In this document: one piece after another, positions 6,565-13,727 of the stretch
How the letters are laid out: every line of letters starts with the position of its first letter
How positions within the stretch are numbered: position 1 is the stretch's first letter
Assembly: GCA_038240295.1 (NCBI GenBank)
Contig: JBBSDW010000065.1
Location: 1-17,307, forward strand
Direction: 5' to 3'
DNA: 17,307 nt
Source of the DNA: JABDDM01 sp038240295
GTDB taxonomy: Bacteria; Bacteroidota; Ignavibacteria; Palsa-1295
Translations under genes and position numbers: made by a program
Notes under the pieces: model-generated
What the model was told of the DNA's origin: nothing
What the model saw: the letters and a program-made list of their open reading frames with translations, nothing else
The model's database searches: none

Positions 6565-6906
6565 ATGGCATCAGATATGAAATCGGGGAGAAAGGGGTTG
6601 GTCGCTTCCATGGCGACGAATCTCGATACGTTAATAGACTATCAGGAGGGCACGATCGTAAGCAGGGAAATCCTGAAAAAACCTGCGGGAAAGGTAACAC
6701 TCTTTGCATTCTCCGAAGGAGAGGGACTGAGTGAGCATACGTCACCTTACGATGCGTTGGTGTATGTGCTGGAGGGCAGCACCGAAATCACAATAGCAGG
6801 TGAAACTCATCAAGTGAGCGCAGGGGAAATCATACTCATACCAGCAAGTAGTCGCCACGCACTAAAGTCGATAAGCGCTTTCAAAATGATGCTTATAATG
6901 GTCTGA
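6565..6906 (+). CDS. Small cupin-domain protein
   Basis: A 113-residue single-cupin protein. The beta-barrel core shows a degenerate first cupin motif (EGEGLSEHTSPYDALVYVLEG, where only one His of the usual His pair remains and Asp sits in the acidic position) and a normal second motif (AGEIILIPASSRHAL with the conserved His). This LSEHTxPYDAL version belongs to a recognisable group of small cupins of unknown substrate, which in my recollection often accompany redox or nitrogen-oxide genes. The open frame continues upstream to 6355 within sdhB, but the ATG at 6565 has the good ribosome binding site and begins just before family-like sequence. It follows sdhB by 125 bases. No ligand or reaction can be deduced. 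Confidence 0.8.
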   Translation: MASDMKSGRKGLVASMATNLDTLIDYQEGTIVSREILKKPAGKVTLFAFSEGEGLSEHTSPYDALVYVLEGSTEITIAGETHQVSAGEIILIPASSRHALKSISAFKMMLIMV

Positions 6907-7206
6907 CCGAAGATCAGGAAGTATCCCTGCGTCGCGAATGCGGCGCTTGAGGAGAGAATCGGATTAGGCCATAGCTTGGTCCGCACTGACCGGCCGGATC
7001 GAAGCGATGTACAATCCTTCGCGCCAGGCGATGATCGCCCGATGTCGCATAGCCACGCCTGCTTCCCCCTTCTTGGCAGGTACTGCCGGAGCGACCTCTC
7101 CCAACGGCTGCCAAAGCATGCTGGGCAGCGCCAGACCTCCGAACTTATGAAACGCGGTTAACGGCCGCACTGATGATCCGAATTTAAGTTGTCGAGCACA
7201 CTTCTG
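6907..7206. other. Unexplained 300-base interval between convergent genes
   Basis: It lies between the 3' ends of the cupin gene (plus) and the plsC-like gene (minus). Open frames exist on both strands (about 60-68 codons), including a minus-strand one from 7170 to 6964 starting with GTG, but I recognise no family. A relic or an unannotated small gene is possible. No terminator hairpin with a T-tract was found despite the convergent layout. Confidence 0.4.
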
Positions 7207-7905
7207 TCATACCATCGCGCGCATTGCTTCTTCGGTCTGCTTCATTAACTCGATCTCGATATTTCGACCGCGCCCTTCCGGCAATTGTATCGCAGTTCCG
7301 ATTGACACCTCGACCGATGTCCCGCTTTTTGGAAGCCGACTGGATCGAGGCAGAACCTCGAACGTACCTTTTAAAACGATCGGCACGATGACCGCCTCGC
7401 TGTCAAGAGCGATCTTAAAAGCGCCTCTTTTGAATGGCTGGATGTTCCCATCGTGCGTTCTTGTCCCCTCGGGGAAGAGCAGGACGGCTGCACCGTTGTG
7501 GATCGTCCTGGTAGCTTTATCGAGCGCAGCCTTCGCCTTCGCGGCGCTTTCTCTGCTAAGGATCAGGAAAGGAGAGACCAGCAGCGCCCAGCCCCAAATA
7601 GGGATTCGTGTTAGCGAGTCGCGGAGCATGAGTCTGATATCATCCGGAACCGTTGCCAGGATCACTGGGATATCTGCATAGCTCGAGTGATTTGCAACAT
7701 AGACGGTGGGGATGCCTCGGCGAATACGATCGGCGCCCGAAACAGTAACCTTGATCCCGTACAGAAACAAAAAACTTTTAGACCAGACTCTTGCAAGCCA
7801 TAAATACGAACGGCCGCTGCGATCGAGCAGAGCGGCCGGTATCGAAATGATCGAGAGTATGATCGTCACAATGAGGAACAGTACCGTCGCGATGCTGCTC
7901 CTCAT
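7207..7905 (-). CDS. plsC: 1-acyl-sn-glycerol-3-phosphate acyltransferase (PlsC family)
   Basis: PlsC-family enzymes transfer an acyl chain from acyl-ACP or acyl-CoA to lysophosphatidic acid at the inner membrane, giving phosphatidic acid for phospholipid synthesis. The 232 residues contain an N-terminal membrane segment (about 5-27), the catalytic H-x4-D motif NHSSYAD (72-78), the FPEGTR substrate motif (144-149), FKRGAFKIAL (158-167) and the VPIVLKGT block (174-181). This is a normal length for the family. The ATG at 7905 lies 15 bases after the stop of the upstream lipoprotein gene, so the two are probably co-transcribed. Acyl acceptors other than lysophosphatidate, such as lipid A-like or lyso-ornithine lipids, cannot be excluded from the motifs. 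Confidence 0.93.
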   Translation of the reverse strand: MRSSIATVLFLIVTIILSIISIPAALLDRSGRSYLWLARVWSKSFLFLYGIKVTVSGADRIRRGIPTVYVANHSSYADIPVILATVPDDIRLMLRDSLTRIPIWGWALLVSPFLILSRESAAKAKAALDKATRTIHNGAAVLLFPEGTRTHDGNIQPFKRGAFKIALDSEAVIVPIVLKGTFEVLPRSSRLPKSGTSVEVSIGTAIQLPEGRGRNIEIELMKQTEEAMRAMV

Positions 7906-7920
7906 CGTTGCTGGAATCGC

Positions 7921-8565
7921 TTAGGATGCCTTCGCAATTCCTGCGAGATCGACTTTCTGAGCAATCGCCTTCAGGTCGTCAATGCTCGTGGCGTGTGTAG
8001 CTTCGATGATCACGTAAATGCGATCATTCACAACGACGCCAACGGTGCCACTATTATCCTTTTTCTTAAGGCTGATCCAACCCGGATAATCCCCGATCTT
8101 CTGCGACTCGGTTAGCTCATCGTTGTTCTCGACGTGGAATCCGTTGAGGAACATCGAATAAGCTGCACTCAGACCCATGTTGTGGTTGTAATCGAGGATC
8201 GTAACGCTGATCTTATTGTCCCCGCTTACGTAGTCCGATTTGGCAAGCGAGTAGTTCATGCCGGCCATGCTCATATCGGTATTCTCTGGGTTCTGTTTGG
8301 TGAATCCGGCGATCGAGCCAGGAAGGAAACCGGCAAGCGTCGTCGATTTGATCACTGGGCCCGAAGCGGCACCCGGCGCGTTCGAATTGCCTTTGTTAAC
8401 ATTGGCAGGCGTTCCATTCGGCGAGTTATCGCTTGTAGTTGTGACTGCCCCTGTTGTGGTTGCGACGTTCTCAGTAGTAGCTGTCTTCTTCGCGCAGCCA
8501 GAAGCGACGATCAACGAGAATGCCGCAACGGCGCAAAAGCCAAGGAAAGATCTCGATTGTTTCAT
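7921..8565 (-). CDS. Putative lipoprotein B (paralogue of the 8977-9654 product)
   Basis: The 214-residue product has a lipoprotein-type signal peptide: positive start, hydrophobic core (about 7-20) and a Cys24 in the sequence IVASGC, a slightly loose lipobox. A Thr/Asn/Ala-rich linker follows (about 28-75), then a globular domain (77-214). That domain shares a clear order of features with lipoprotein A: an LAGFLP opening, a KxxVxILDY-like strand, a G-x-x-G-W-I-S-L-K-K-K segment, a VVVNDRIYVII strand and a terminal helix with ID-D-L. The function is unknown to me, and no enzyme motif is visible. It sits directly before plsC (15-base gap) and probably in one transcript with it. The likely location is the periplasmic face of a membrane. 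Confidence 0.8.
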   Translation of the reverse strand: MKQSRSFLGFCAVAAFSLIVASGCAKKTATTENVATTTGAVTTTSDNSPNGTPANVNKGNSNAPGAASGPVIKSTTLAGFLPGSIAGFTKQNPENTDMSMAGMNYSLAKSDYVSGDNKISVTILDYNHNMGLSAAYSMFLNGFHVENNDELTESQKIGDYPGWISLKKKDNSGTVGVVVNDRIYVIIEATHATSIDDLKAIAQKVDLAGIAKAS

Positions 8566-8610
8566 AGTCAGTACAGTTCGAAAGTGGTAGGATTCATCAA
8601 TTGCTCAGGG

Positions 8611-8618
8611 CGAATATA
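8611..8618 (-). promoter_or_regulatory. Candidate -7 promoter element for the lipoprotein B/plsC pair
   Basis: On the minus strand this reads TATATTCG, 45 bases before the ATG at 8565 and one base away from the Bacteroidota -7 consensus TAnnTTTG. No convincing TTG element was found at the expected upstream distance, so this is tentative. Confidence 0.25.
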
Positions 8619-8704
8619 CAACCAGTTCTTGCGGATGGTGCGCTCAAGGCTTCACATTTTACGCGGCTCTGAAAACTGGGTTAGCTTGGCGAAGGACTCG
8701 ATCT

Positions 8705-8917
8705 CTAAGCGATCTTGCGGTCTCGTGATAGCCCAGAATCAGATTTGGGCGATTGTCCTCCATGAGACTGGTCTTTATACCCTTCTGTAAAATCTCCTTC
8801 GGCATCGAGAACGCCGATCTTCATCAGAACTGCTCGAGCTTTTTCCGGGGAGGATGCTACTTCCTTGTTGAATTTGCGAATCGACTCAAGTTCTCTTTTA
8901 TATTCTTCGGTACTCAT
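8705..8917 (-). CDS. Small hypothetical protein, 70 residues
   Basis: A charged, helical, cytosolic-looking protein (no signal peptide). The first 48 residues (ELESIRKFNKEVASSPEKAR, then VLMKIGVLDAEGDFTEGYK) have the look of a small conserved family I have seen unnamed in many genomes: a helix with N-K-x-V-x-x-SPEKAR, then a G-[IV]-L-D-x-x-G-x-[FL]-T-x-x-Y ending. Such proteins normally stop right after that Tyr-Lys/Arg, whereas here about 22 polar residues follow, perhaps from loss of the original stop. It lies between the two related lipoprotein genes, 59 bases after lipoprotein A. I do not know its function. Confidence 0.65.
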   Translation of the reverse strand: MSTEEYKRELESIRKFNKEVASSPEKARAVLMKIGVLDAEGDFTEGYKDQSHGGQSPKSDSGLSRDRKIA

Positions 8918-8976
8918 GGATTCGCTTGGTTAGGTTCAATCAATGGAACCCTTTATCATTCGACTGAATTCCTCGC

Positions 8977-9654
8977 TTATTGCAGCGTCTCGAGTCCGCT
9001 CAGATTCATGCCTTGAAGAATTGACCGTGCTTCGTCGATCGAATTCAGACCGTCCGAAGTCAGGCGCACCACATAACGCTTGCCAGGGAAAAGCGTAATC
9101 AGAGCACCCTTGCTTTGTTTTTCCCACGTTTGGACGGCGTGATATCCCTTGATGGTTGTTGTTTCCGTGCGCTCGACATTGTCATCGTCAAGATAGGTGT
9201 CTTTGTATTTTTCGAATGGCGAGTAGAGAAAGGGCACATACGCGAAATCGTCGATCTCGAGCACGATCTTCACGGGACCTTTAGTAAACGTCCGTTCGAC
9301 CTTTGACGAGCTGAAGTTCTTTCGCACCTTCGACTCCTGTTGCAATTCCGAGGCGGTATAGCCATCCATCGGAGGCAGAAACGTTGCGAGTTTCTCCGGC
9401 GGGATCGGAGATGCGATGGGCGGTAGATCATTCACCGGGTGCGCGATTGCGGTGGTATCGGCCGTCGTGTGCTTGAGCATCGTATCGACCTGCGACGGCA
9501 TGTGTGCAGGCTTTGCATCCGCCGGGTGCATCGAATCGTTCGATGTGGTCGTAACGGTTTGCTGACGCTCACGACAGCCAGACAGCAAAACCGAACCGGG
9601 CAGCAAGACTGAAATCAAAAAAAACAGACCGAGCGTATTCCTAACTTTCATCAT
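8977..9654 (-). CDS. Putative lipoprotein A (paralogue of the 7921-8565 product)
   Basis: A 225-residue product with a textbook lipoprotein signal: MMKVRN, a hydrophobic core, then LLSGC with Cys27 as the acylated residue. A polar linker rich in Thr, His, Ala and Pro follows (about 28-75). The globular domain opens with LATFLP and contains PVKIVLEIDDF, an ETTTIKGYHAVQTW segment, a KRYVVRLTSDGL strand and a final IDEARSILQGMNLSGL helix, in the same order as lipoprotein B. The frame is open back to 9675, which would overlap the ZIP gene. The adjacent ATGs at 9654/9651 begin at the basic n-region and give a normal signal peptide, so 9654 is used. It follows the ZIP gene by ten bases. The function is unknown. 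Confidence 0.8.
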   Translation of the reverse strand: MMKVRNTLGLFFLISVLLPGSVLLSGCRERQQTVTTTSNDSMHPADAKPAHMPSQVDTMLKHTTADTTAIAHPVNDLPPIASPIPPEKLATFLPPMDGYTASELQQESKVRKNFSSSKVERTFTKGPVKIVLEIDDFAYVPFLYSPFEKYKDTYLDDDNVERTETTTIKGYHAVQTWEKQSKGALITLFPGKRYVVRLTSDGLNSIDEARSILQGMNLSGLETLQ

Positions 9655-9660
9655 ATCACG

Positions 9661-9670
9661 TAAGTCACGA
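9661..9670 (+). repeat. TAAGTCACGA 10-mer, copy 3
   Basis: Exact copy at the ZIP/lipoprotein A junction. In the direction of transcription it reads TCGTGACTTA, contains the ZIP stop codon (TGA), and ends six bases before the ATG at 9654. Confidence 0.5.
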
Positions 9671-10417
9671 TCCAAATGCAGAACGCATGATCAATTCGCC
9701 GACATAAAATAACAGCATCCCGAGGAACACGAGAAGCGGCGCCTTCCGTCCCTTGGTTTTATTGATCTCGGGAATCAGATCGCAGGCTCCGACATAAAGC
9801 GAGCAGCCGGCGCTGAATGCAAAGAGAAAGCCGATCAACGGTTCATCGAGCGTAACGAAAAGCACAACGGTAAGTGCGCCGACAAACGTCGAAAGTGCGA
9901 GAAGAAAGCTCGCCTGCTTGATCTCGCTGCGCGATCGATCCCCCGAAAGCATTACACTTGCAACCGTCAGGCCCTCCGGCACCTTGTGAAGCAAAATGGC
10001 GATAAAGACAAGCACGCCAAGTTCGGCCCGAGCACTTGCCGCAGCGGCGATTGCCATGCCGTCAAAAAAAGCATGAAGCGTGAGGCCACCAACGGCGCCG
10101 AACACACTCGAATGCCCAAGACCATGATCGTGATGCGTTTCCTCGCCGAAGTGCATGTGCTCGACGATGGTATGCTCGAAAAAATGGAGCGCCGAAAATC
10201 CTGCGAGCATGACGATGACCGAATATTTCGAGTCGTTCGTCAAATGAATGCTTTCGGGGATTAACTCGACGAAGACTAGTGCGAGTAAAAATCCGGCGCC
10301 GAGCGCGAGCAGTGATCGCTCCCAGTTTCTCGGCCACCCTTTTTTTGAGAGCACGAGCCAGCCGCCCGCAATTTGTGCAAGCGCCGCGCAAATGCTTAGC
10401 GTAAGTCCGAGGAGCAA
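9665..10417 (-). CDS. ZIP family metal (zinc/iron) transporter
   Basis: ZIP proteins import Zn2+, Fe2+ or other divalent metals across the cytoplasmic membrane. The 250 residues have the eight-segment layout, with the metal-binding motifs in place: TM4 LTLHAFFDGMAIA (112-124, HAxxDG) and TM5 LLHKVPEGLTVA (142-153, HKxPEG). A His-rich loop between TM3 and TM4 (HTIVEHMHFGEETHHDHGLGH, 82-102) is typical of metal-sensing loops. The start is TTG at 10417: it precedes the first membrane segment by two residues, there is no ATG upstream in frame before a stop, and the next Met is at residue 70. The flippase gene ends seven bases upstream, suggesting one operon. Metal preference cannot be read from the sequence. 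Confidence 0.9.
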   Translation of the reverse strand: MLLGLTLSICAALAQIAGGWLVLSKKGWPRNWERSLLALGAGFLLALVFVELIPESIHLTNDSKYSVIVMLAGFSALHFFEHTIVEHMHFGEETHHDHGLGHSSVFGAVGGLTLHAFFDGMAIAAAASARAELGVLVFIAILLHKVPEGLTVASVMLSGDRSRSEIKQASFLLALSTFVGALTVVLFVTLDEPLIGFLFAFSAGCSLYVGACDLIPEINKTKGRKAPLLVFLGMLLFYVGELIMRSAFGS

Positions 10418-10424
10418 AGTGAAT

Positions 10425-11750
10425 CTACTTAGTGCGGTTGAACTTGTTCAGGATCTCTCGCGCAAAATTACGAGTATCTCGCATACTGCCTCTGAGAACT
10501 CCGCTAAGTTCAAAGCCAACGGTCCGCTCGATCTGACGGTAGGTGAGGATCGCCTGGCAGGCAGTGCCGCTGACAAATGCGATCGCCGAACCAATGATGC
10601 CGATCTGTGGAAGCAGGATAAGCGCGATCGTGATGTTAAGAAGAAACGCCGCGAGCGTGATCCTGAATGCTTCGCGAACCTGACCGATGCCGCCTATGGC
10701 CGTGGCAAGAACGATCTGCAGCGGCAGTACGAGCGAAGCGGCAGTGAGGACTTGAAAGACAGGAATGCTCGCGTCGTACTTATGTCCGTAAATCAGGTGA
10801 TAAAGAAACGGCGCGGCAAAACAAAGCACGATGCCGATCGGAACAAGCAACAAATAAAGAAATCCAACAGCTTTTTCAAGCAGCCGCTTGAGCGTGGCAA
10901 GTTCGCCACGCGAGTGATATTTGCTCGAAGCGGGGAAAACGAAGAGCGCTGTCGTGTCGCGGACGATCTCGAAACCTCGATAAAAAAGCTTGGCACCAGC
11001 GTAACTCGCGAGGCCTACGGGTCCGACAAAACTCGAAACCAGCAATGAATCCGATTGCTGCTGCAGTACGGATACTACGCCAATGCCACTCTGATAGCGG
11101 ACAAAATCGAGGATGCGACGATACGTCGTTTTCGAAAAACGTGGCACTAACCTCATCTCGTTTCGTACGAGTATCATACCGAGCAGCGCACTCAGTGCGT
11201 TCGCAACGATCGTGACCTCGATCACATCGATGGCGTGATGGATCGAATGCTGACCAACCAGTACGATCAGCACCGCCGAGCTGGTACCATAGTTCACAAG
11301 GTCGACAAAGAACATTTCCCGCATCCGAAAACGCATCTGCAACACCTTGTAGGCAACGACGCGCGGGGCAGTCACAAGCACAAGAATTGAAAGAGCAGGC
11401 AACAGGGAAGGGAGTTCCGGATTTTTGAGGAGACTGCTCAGCGGATCACTGAGCAGAAACATCAAAGACAACACAGCGAGCGCAAACCCAAGAAAAAGCG
11501 CAGAAGTGGTCGAAAGCAACTCCTGAAGATTCATATCAGGCTCAACGCCAAACTTGACGATTGCCTGAAAGGCAAAGTTATCTGCGAACGTAAAGAGGAT
11601 GGTGTTGATCGTCTGAAACAGCACGAACGTCCCGAACTCGCCCTTGCTCATGACGGTCATCAGCACGACATTGACCGCCGCATAAACCGCCGGCAACCCC
11701 CGCCCGGCCATCGCCCATGTGCCCTTAGTAAGGTGCGAGGAGAATTTCAT
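10425..11750 (-). CDS. Polysaccharide flippase (Wzx/MOP superfamily)
   Basis: A 441-residue, very hydrophobic protein with about 12 membrane segments. The N-terminal pattern (KGTWAMAGRGLPAVYAAVN, with a small-residue-rich first helix) and the central YQSGIGVVSVLQQQSDSLLVSSFVGPVGLASYAGA block are typical of MOP-superfamily lipid-linked oligosaccharide flippases. These move undecaprenyl-linked glycans across the inner membrane. The ATG at 11750 overlaps the stop of the glycosyltransferase gene by four bases (ATGA), so translation is coupled. The neighbours (glycosyltransferase, FkbM methyltransferase) support a role in surface glycan export. The glycan is unknown, and the small cluster lacks a polymerase or further transferases in view. 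Confidence 0.87.
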   Translation of the reverse strand: MKFSSHLTKGTWAMAGRGLPAVYAAVNVVLMTVMSKGEFGTFVLFQTINTILFTFADNFAFQAIVKFGVEPDMNLQELLSTTSALFLGFALAVLSLMFLLSDPLSSLLKNPELPSLLPALSILVLVTAPRVVAYKVLQMRFRMREMFFVDLVNYGTSSAVLIVLVGQHSIHHAIDVIEVTIVANALSALLGMILVRNEMRLVPRFSKTTYRRILDFVRYQSGIGVVSVLQQQSDSLLVSSFVGPVGLASYAGAKLFYRGFEIVRDTTALFVFPASSKYHSRGELATLKRLLEKAVGFLYLLLVPIGIVLCFAAPFLYHLIYGHKYDASIPVFQVLTAASLVLPLQIVLATAIGGIGQVREAFRITLAAFLLNITIALILLPQIGIIGSAIAFVSGTACQAILTYRQIERTVGFELSGVLRGSMRDTRNFAREILNKFNRTK

Positions 11751-12748
11751 TTAATTAGAGAAAGGAGGCGCGCAGCTCGGACGCTTAAGTGAAATTGTGA
11801 AGCCTGTGCCATGCACTTATTTCTTTCCTCAGACGACGCATTGATATGCGCTTCGATTGCCGATTTGATCTCCTCTGGATTGTCACGATGAGCGACGGCT
11901 CCGCAATCTCCAATGACCTCAAGAAAAACAGGTGGCTCGCTCACCACCGGGACGCAACCACAGTTCATCGCTTCCGCGATCGAAAGCCCGAAAGTTTCGT
12001 CCAAAGATAACTGGCAGTAGACCGAAGCTTCGCAGTAGTACTTCCTGAGATCTTCGGAGGTGATAGGGAAAGGTACGATCGATACATTGGTCATGCCCAT
12101 TGCATCAATCTCTGCTTGCTTTAATGCCGTGCCTCGAATCCCAACGATTTGGAACAGAATATCAGGCAATGACGGTGCAACCTTGATAAAGATGTCGATG
12201 CCCTTTCTGGTGTATTCAGGAATCGTGTCGACCTGCGTAACTGTCAAGGCTATTCTTTGTTTTGTTTCGCCTTTGCAATGAAAGAGGTCGCTCTCCACCG
12301 CGCTATAAGCGACTTGTGATGGACCATGGACCGGCACGTTCCGATTCATCATTTCATTTGCATAATTACTCACTGGCAAAACAAGTGTCGCATGCTTGAA
12401 TCCGGTTTTCACAGCCCACCATCGCATCGGCCTTGTTTTAGCACCGATCCCCAACTCAGGGATGTACCAGATGTCGAATCCTCCAGCGATAATAAAAATT
12501 TTTTTTCCGAGTAGCTTCGCTACATACGTCGGAATACCCGAGTAGTAGTCCGCAAACCAGTAGAGGATCGCGTCGGAAGTGAAAAGCGAGAGGCTCAATC
12601 GAATGTTGAGCAGCAGGAGTCGAAAAACGGCTCGCCACCCTCGACCAATATTGCCATCAAATGCTCGAACCTCATGGACCTTTCGAAGTTCGGAGAGGTC
12701 GTTCTTTACAAACCGCGATACGAGCGGGCCCACAAATGTTATTCTCAT
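11747..12748 (-). CDS. GT-B glycosyltransferase (family 4-like)
   Basis: This 333-residue protein has the two-domain GT-B layout. The N-terminal half ends near VLPVSNYANEMM (123-134), and the C-terminal half contains a VTQVDTIPEYTRKGIDIFI block (170-188) that corresponds to the nucleotide-sugar-binding start and the R-KG motif. The retaining-type E-x7-E signature is ETFGLSIAEAMNCGCVPVVSE (251-271), with Glu251 and Glu259. Enzymes of this type add a sugar from a nucleotide donor to a lipid-linked or protein acceptor at the cytoplasmic face. Donor and acceptor are not deducible. The product is a little shorter than many family-4 enzymes. The gene starts at an ATG at 12748, nine bases after the methyltransferase gene, and overlaps the flippase gene. 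Confidence 0.9.
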   Translation of the reverse strand: MRITFVGPLVSRFVKNDLSELRKVHEVRAFDGNIGRGWRAVFRLLLLNIRLSLSLFTSDAILYWFADYYSGIPTYVAKLLGKKIFIIAGGFDIWYIPELGIGAKTRPMRWWAVKTGFKHATLVLPVSNYANEMMNRNVPVHGPSQVAYSAVESDLFHCKGETKQRIALTVTQVDTIPEYTRKGIDIFIKVAPSLPDILFQIVGIRGTALKQAEIDAMGMTNVSIVPFPITSEDLRKYYCEASVYCQLSLDETFGLSIAEAMNCGCVPVVSEPPVFLEVIGDCGAVAHRDNPEEIKSAIEAHINASSEERNKCMAQASQFHLSVRAARLLSLIK

Positions 12749-12757
12749 GTAACGGGG

Positions 12758-13645
12758 CTATACGGTCTTAAGAAGTTTTTGAACATTGGGTAAGTCCAGA
12801 TGCGATGGATGAAGGAAACAGTAATTCTCAACAAAGGGCTCAACGCTGGTTTTCGGGCCATCGAGCGACCGAAATCCGATCAAGTAGCATGAGTATCCCA
12901 GGCGTTGCATTAAGGCTAAAACATCGTTAGAGTCGTAGCGCGCCAACTTCATCATCTTTGCATTCAACTCGACGATGAGTATAGGTTTGTGTGACTCGAT
13001 CAGTGCAGTCATCCCACGAAGAGCGTAGAGTTCGGATCCTTCAATATCCATTTTCACAAGGTCGATCTTCGGGATCGAGGACAGATCAAAAAAGTGGTCA
13101 AGACGAACCATCTTTACAGTGGTGGTTTCGGCGTTCGGAATCCCGCCGATCACGAGACTTCCAAGTCCTTCGTTGCTCAGCGGGGGCAGCTCGAAGATCA
13201 CTTCTCTGTCCTCGTCTCCTATCGCTAATTCGTACACGGTCACCCGCGATTCGAGATCATTCAACTCAATCTGCTCTCGGAGGCGCAACACCTTGGAAGG
13301 GATTGCTTCAAATGCAAAAACGTGCTTCACATGCCTCGCAAAAAGCAAGGACATCTGCCCAATGTTTGCGCCTATATCAAGAACGTGACTTACCCCTTTG
13401 AGTAGTGCCAGAATTGTGTCAGTGTCGCGCCATTCGTAAATGTTGTAAAACAGAGGAAACTGCACGCTATCGAAAGTATCGAGCTTTGCAAATCCACGAT
13501 CTTTCGTCTTAACTATCTCAGTTTCTTGTTCCCCAAACCATTTCTGAGTGATATTCATCAGCGGGTAACGTCCCTTGCGGATCGGCGTGTAGGTGATGTA
13601 GGCGCGAATCGCGTGGCGAATCCATCGCTTGAATCGTGAACTCAT
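12758..13645 (-). CDS. FkbM family SAM-dependent methyltransferase
   Basis: FkbM-type enzymes transfer a methyl group from S-adenosylmethionine, usually to a hydroxyl of a sugar or polyketide. In the 295 residues the SAM-binding motif I is VLDIGANIGQMSLLFA (88-103), the acidic end of strand 2 is FAFEAIP (110-116), and the FkbM hallmark KMDIEGSELYALRG lies at 198-211, followed by the ILIVELN strand (222-228). Its place at the head of the glycosyltransferase-flippase run suggests O-methylation of a surface glycan. It starts at ATG 13645. The 82-base gap to the divergent T9SS gene must contain its promoter. Length and motifs are normal for the family. Confidence 0.92.
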   Translation of the reverse strand: MSSRFKRWIRHAIRAYITYTPIRKGRYPLMNITQKWFGEQETEIVKTKDRGFAKLDTFDSVQFPLFYNIYEWRDTDTILALLKGVSHVLDIGANIGQMSLLFARHVKHVFAFEAIPSKVLRLREQIELNDLESRVTVYELAIGDEDREVIFELPPLSNEGLGSLVIGGIPNAETTTVKMVRLDHFFDLSSIPKIDLVKMDIEGSELYALRGMTALIESHKPILIVELNAKMMKLARYDSNDVLALMQRLGYSCYLIGFRSLDGPKTSVEPFVENYCFLHPSHLDLPNVQKLLKTV

Positions 13646-13727
13646 TTGCTAACAGAAGACTTATTCTTTACTGTGTGTCCAGTGAAATCTTAGCGTTTCC
13701 TTCCATAATGGTTAGCCTATAACGGTC

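Noticed and set aside
10570..10590. GCGATCGC-like palindromes as a HIP1-type repeat
   Set aside because: GATC/CGATCG strings are frequent throughout coding DNA here and follow from common Asp, Ile and Ala codons. I noticed only one full octamer.
10248..11048. Plus-strand ORF of 266 codons opposite the flippase and ZIP genes
   Set aside because: Highly charged, low-plausibility translation that is antisense to two well-supported membrane protein genes; a shadow frame.
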